This document shows, piece by piece, positions 61,709 to 64,000 of a stretch of 64,000 nt of DNA (the stretch's first letter is position 1; each line of letters starts with the position of its first letter). Source of the DNA: Candidimonas nitroreducens (GTDB lineage: Bacteria; Pseudomonadota; Gammaproteobacteria; Burkholderiales; Burkholderiaceae_B); contig NZ_NJIH01000006.1 in NCBI RefSeq assembly GCF_002209565.1, positions 310,001 to 374,000 of the forward strand. Direction: 5' to 3'. The position numbers were made by a program, and so were the translations under genes. Below the pieces are notes generated by a model, which worked only from the letters and a program-made list of their open reading frames with translations, was not told the origin of the DNA and searched no databases.

Positions 61709-63936
61709 TAAGCGCCTCCGCCCGGCCGCCCGAAGGAGGCGCTTCCTCCCATGGGGAGGATGTCGCGCAGCGACAGGAGGACACACCCATAAGCTCCGAT
61801 TCCTCGTCCACACGGCCGCTACTGCTCGAGCTGTTCACCGAAGAACTGCCGCCCAAGGCGCTGCAGGCGCTGGGCCAGGCCTTTGCCGCCGCGGTGCAGG
61901 CGGTGCTCGAGAAGCAGCGCCTGCTGGCCGCGGGCTGCGGGCTGCGGGCCTACGCCACGCCGCGCCGCCTGGCGGTGTGCCTGGACGCCGTGCTGGGCCG
62001 CGCGCCGCAACAGCCATACACCGAAAAGCTCATGCCGGCCAAGGTCGGCCTGGACGCCGCCGGCGCCATGACGCCGGCGCTGGTGAAAAAACTCGCCGCC
62101 AAGGGCCTGGGCCACCTGGGCGCAGCCGACCTGATCCGCGAATCTGATGGCAAGCAAGACTATCTGTACGCTCGCGGCGTGGCCGAGGGGGCGACGCTGC
62201 AGGCCGGACTGCAAGAGGCGCTGGACGCCGCCATCGCCGGGCTGCCCATACCCAAGGTCATGCGCTATCAACTGGCCGACGGTGTCACCAGCGTGAAATT
62301 CGTGCGCCCGGCGCACCGCCTGGTGGCGCTCTGGGGGCCCGACGTGGTGCCGGTGCACGCCCTGGGCCTGGAAGCCGGGCGCGAAACGCAGGGCCACCGC
62401 TACATGTCGGCCGGCGTCATCGCCATCGACTCGCCGCAGTCCTACGAGCGCCAGCTACAGGACGAAGGCAAAGTCATCGCCTCGTTCGAGGCGCGGCGCG
62501 CCGCGATCGCCGCGCAGCTGCGGCAGCATGAAGCCGCGCTCGGCGCCACGGTGGGCACCGATCCCGAGGTCGACGCGCTGCTCGACGAGGTCACGGCGCT
62601 GGTCGAGCACCCCACCGTCTACGTCGGCGAATTCGATCCGCAGTTCCTGGCCGTGCCACAGGAATGCCTGATCCTGACCATGCGCCTGAACCAGAAGTAC
62701 TTCCCGCTGTTCGAACCCGGCACGGGGCGGCTTACGCACCGCTTCCTGATCGTCAGCAACATGCAGCTCGACGATCCGCACAACATCGTCGAAGGCAACC
62801 AGCGGGTCGTGCGCCCGCGCCTGGCCGACGCACAATTCTTTTTCGACACCGACCGCAAGGTGCCGCTGTCCTCGCGCGTGCAATCGCTGGGGCAGATCGT
62901 CTACCACAACAAGCTGGGCACCCAGCTCGAACGCGTCGAGCGTGTACGCCGCATTGCGCGCTACATCGCCGAACAGCTCGACGCCGACGCGCAGCTGGCC
63001 GACCGCTGCGCCCTGCTGGCCAAGGCCGACCTGGGCACCAGCATGGTGGCCGAATTCCCTGAACTGCAAGGCATCATGGGCGCCTATTACGCGGCCGCCG
63101 ATGGCGAGCCTGCGGAACTGGTTCAAGCCCTGAAGGGGCAGTACCGCATCCGCCTGGATGCCCCGGTCGACGTATCCAGCCTGGCCGCCGCCATCCTGTT
63201 CATGGCTGAACGCACCGAGACACTGATGGGCATCTGGGGCATAGGCCTGGTACCCACCGGCGAGCGCGACCCGTACGGCCTGCGCCGCGCCGCGCTGGGC
63301 CTGATCAGCGCCTACGAACAGCTCGACGCCGGCGGCCATTTGTCGGCCAGCCATGCCGCGCGCCTGGCCTTGCCCGAGCTGCTGGCCTACACGGCCTCCA
63401 CCTTCGACACCCATCCCATCGCGGCCGGCACCGCCGACGAAGTCCAGCACTTCATCTACGAGCGCTACCGCAACCAGCTGGCCAATGACTACGACCGCAA
63501 CGTGGTCGACGCCGTACTGGCCGTCGAGCCGCCGCTGCACCAGGTGCTGGCACGCGTGCAGGCCTGCGCCGGCTTCGCCCTGCGTCCCGAGGCGGAAAGC
63601 CTGGCGGCCGCCAACAAGCGCATCACCAACCTGCTGAAGAAGGCCGAGGGCGAGATCGGCAAAGTCGATACGGCGCGCCTGGCCGAGCCGGCCGAACAGG
63701 CGCTGGCCCAGACCATCGCACGCCTCGAACCCGAAGCCCAGGCGCAGTTCGTGCGCGGCGATTTCGCCGCCAGCCTGGCCACGCTGGCGCAAGCGCGCGA
63801 CGCGGTCGATGCCTTCTTCACCGACATCATGGTCATGGCCGAAGACCCGGCCGTGCGCGCCAACCGCCTGGCCTTGCTGGCCGGCCTGCACGGTGTCATG
63901 AACCAGGTCGCCGACATTTCAAGGCTGGCACAGTGA
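61705..63936 (+). CDS. glyS: Glycyl-tRNA synthetase beta subunit with palindrome-rich N-terminal extension
   Basis: A 743-residue Gly[95 protein letters not shown]. About 35 residues precede the conserved [15 protein letters not shown]; they are encoded by three successive hairpins (61712-61774). A perfect AGGAGG at 61775 stands 8 bases before an in-frame ATA, where an ATG would be expected to start a normal-length GlyS. Initiation at 61705 by coupling to glyQ is the simplest reading. Confidence 0.93.
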   Translation: MISASARPPEGGASSHGEDVAQRQEDTPISSDSSSTRPLLLELFTEELPPKALQALGQAFAAAVQAVLEKQRLLAAGCGLRAYATPRRLAVCLDAVLGRAPQQPYTEKLMPAKVGLDAAGAMTPALVKKLAAKGLGHLGAADLIRESDGKQDYLYARGVAEGATLQAGLQEALDAAIAGLPIPKVMRYQLADGVTSVKFVRPAHRLVALWGPDVVPVHALGLEAGRETQGHRYMSAGVIAIDSPQSYERQLQDEGKVIASFEARRAAIAAQLRQHEAALGATVGTDPEVDALLDEVTALVEHPTVYVGEFDPQFLAVPQECLILTMRLNQKYFPLFEPGTGRLTHRFLIVSNMQLDDPHNIVEGNQRVVRPRLADAQFFFDTDRKVPLSSRVQSLGQIVYHNKLGTQLERVERVRRIARYIAEQLDADAQLADRCALLAKADLGTSMVAEFPELQGIMGAYYAAADGEPAELVQALKGQYRIRLDAPVDVSSLAAAILFMAERTETLMGIWGIGLVPTGERDPYGLRRAALGLISAYEQLDAGGHLSASHAARLALPELLAYTASTFDTHPIAAGTADEVQHFIYERYRNQLANDYDRNVVDAVLAVEPPLHQVLARVQACAGFALRPEAESLAAANKRITNLLKKAEGEIGKVDTARLAEPAEQALAQTIARLEPEAQAQFVRGDFAASLATLAQARDAVDAFFTDIMVMAEDPAVRANRLALLAGLHGVMNQVADISRLAQ
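61712..61774 (+). repeat. Triple-hairpin palindromic element inside the glyS 5' end
   Basis: Three consecutive stems are present: GCGCCTCC/GGAGGCGC (61712-61742), CCTCCCATGGGGAGG (61745-61759) and GTCGCGCAGCGAC (61762-61774). The whole is in frame with glyS and codes for residues not expected in GlyS. It looks like an inserted extragenic-palindrome-type element. Confidence 0.55.
61775..61780 (+). promoter_or_regulatory. Perfect Shine-Dalgarno AGGAGG before an in-frame ATA
   Basis: AGGAGG is followed after 8 bases by ATA at 61789-61791, in frame with glyS and just before the conserved domain. Either ATA serves as a rare start, or the site is a relic of a former ATG start, or it is part of the palindromic element. 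Confidence 0.45.
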
Positions 63937-64000
63937 AGCTCGCCATACTCGACCGCGACGGCGTGATCAATCACGACAGCGAGCACTACATCAAGAGCCC
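63933..64000 (+). CDS. gmhB: D-glycero-beta-D-manno-heptose-1,7-bisphosphate 7-phosphatase GmhB (5' part only)
   Basis: The frame starts at GTG 63933, overlapping the glyS stop, and reads [20 protein letters not shown] before the window ends. LDRDGVIN is the HAD phosphatase motif I of GmhB, an LPS heptose-synthesis enzyme; glyS-gmhB adjacency is common in this family of bacteria. Confidence 0.85.
   Translation, partial: MKLAILDRDGVINHDSEHYIKS

Noticed and set aside
62455-63891. Long minus-strand frame opposite glyS
   Set aside because: It mirrors glyS codon structure and shows no domain of its own.
1-64000. CRISPR arrays, prophage or insertion-sequence genes
   Set aside because: No regularly spaced repeats, cas genes, transposases, integrases or phage structural genes were seen on either strand.

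Overview
The window is GC-rich DNA from a betaproteobacterium, most likely family Alcaligenaceae (Bordetella/Achromobacter-like). This is inferred from five Bug-type (tripartite tricarboxylate) periplasmic receptors, dense catabolic operons, and the core gene orders tsaE-amiC-mutL-miaA, hda-pcnB-folK and glyQ-glyS-gmhB. No CRISPR array, prophage or insertion sequence was seen.

Positions 1-33.6 kb form a large catabolic region. Its modules are: NTF2-like/GMC oxidoreductase/ALDH/Ldh-like/SDR (minus, 671-6171); Bug receptor plus flavoprotein (6561-9074); an IclR regulator (9076-9840) and an SDR (10060-10794) on minus; Bug, MmgE/PrpD and Ldh-like (11168-14734); SDR, a fused enoyl-CoA hydratase/3-hydroxyacyl-CoA dehydrogenase and rubredoxin (minus, 14791-18125); CapA-like, SDR and bicupin proteins (18374-21363); thiolase-like, DUF35 and lactonase-like proteins (minus, 21514-24302); and a long plus operon with an ADP-forming acyl-CoA synthetase, an iron-sulfur flavoreductase, two crotonases, a flavoprotein, a Bug receptor and a LigJ-like hydratase (24780-33564). 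The promoter regions of nearly all these units carry the same 17-bp dyad (RTTYCRWTNATTGRAAY), usually followed by TAATnTC. In three cases it sits exactly 13 bp upstream of a good -35 box. I read this as one regulon, probably controlled by the local IclR protein. The substrate is unknown; the enzymes suit CoA-dependent breakdown of a cyclic or branched carboxylic acid.

At 33592-33883 (minus) there is a tRNA-Arg(CCU) gene whose anticodon loop is interrupted by a 217-nt group I intron with a recognisable P7 pairing and a terminal G.

Positions 34-50 kb are mostly housekeeping: a Bug receptor, an AEC transporter, tsaE, amiC, dedA, mutL, miaA, purM, hda, pcnB, folK, and a three-gene ABC importer (46236-50372). 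Between miaA and purM lies a 225-bp element with perfect 17-bp terminal inverted repeats and a 3-bp flanking duplication, MITE-like or a structured RNA.

Positions 50.8-60.6 kb hold a second catabolic cluster: class III CoA-transferase, acyl-CoA dehydrogenase, LysR regulator, MmgE/PrpD, CitE-type lyase, HTD2/MaoC-type hydratase, class I fumarase and a crotonase. This enzyme set resembles the mesaconyl-CoA/citramalyl-CoA route of C5-dicarboxylate breakdown to acetyl-CoA and pyruvate. Near-identical LysR-type T-N11-A boxes lie upstream of mmgE and upstream of the acyl-CoA dehydrogenase/CoA-transferase pair. The window closes with glyQ, glyS (with an odd palindrome-rich 5' end) and the start of gmhB.
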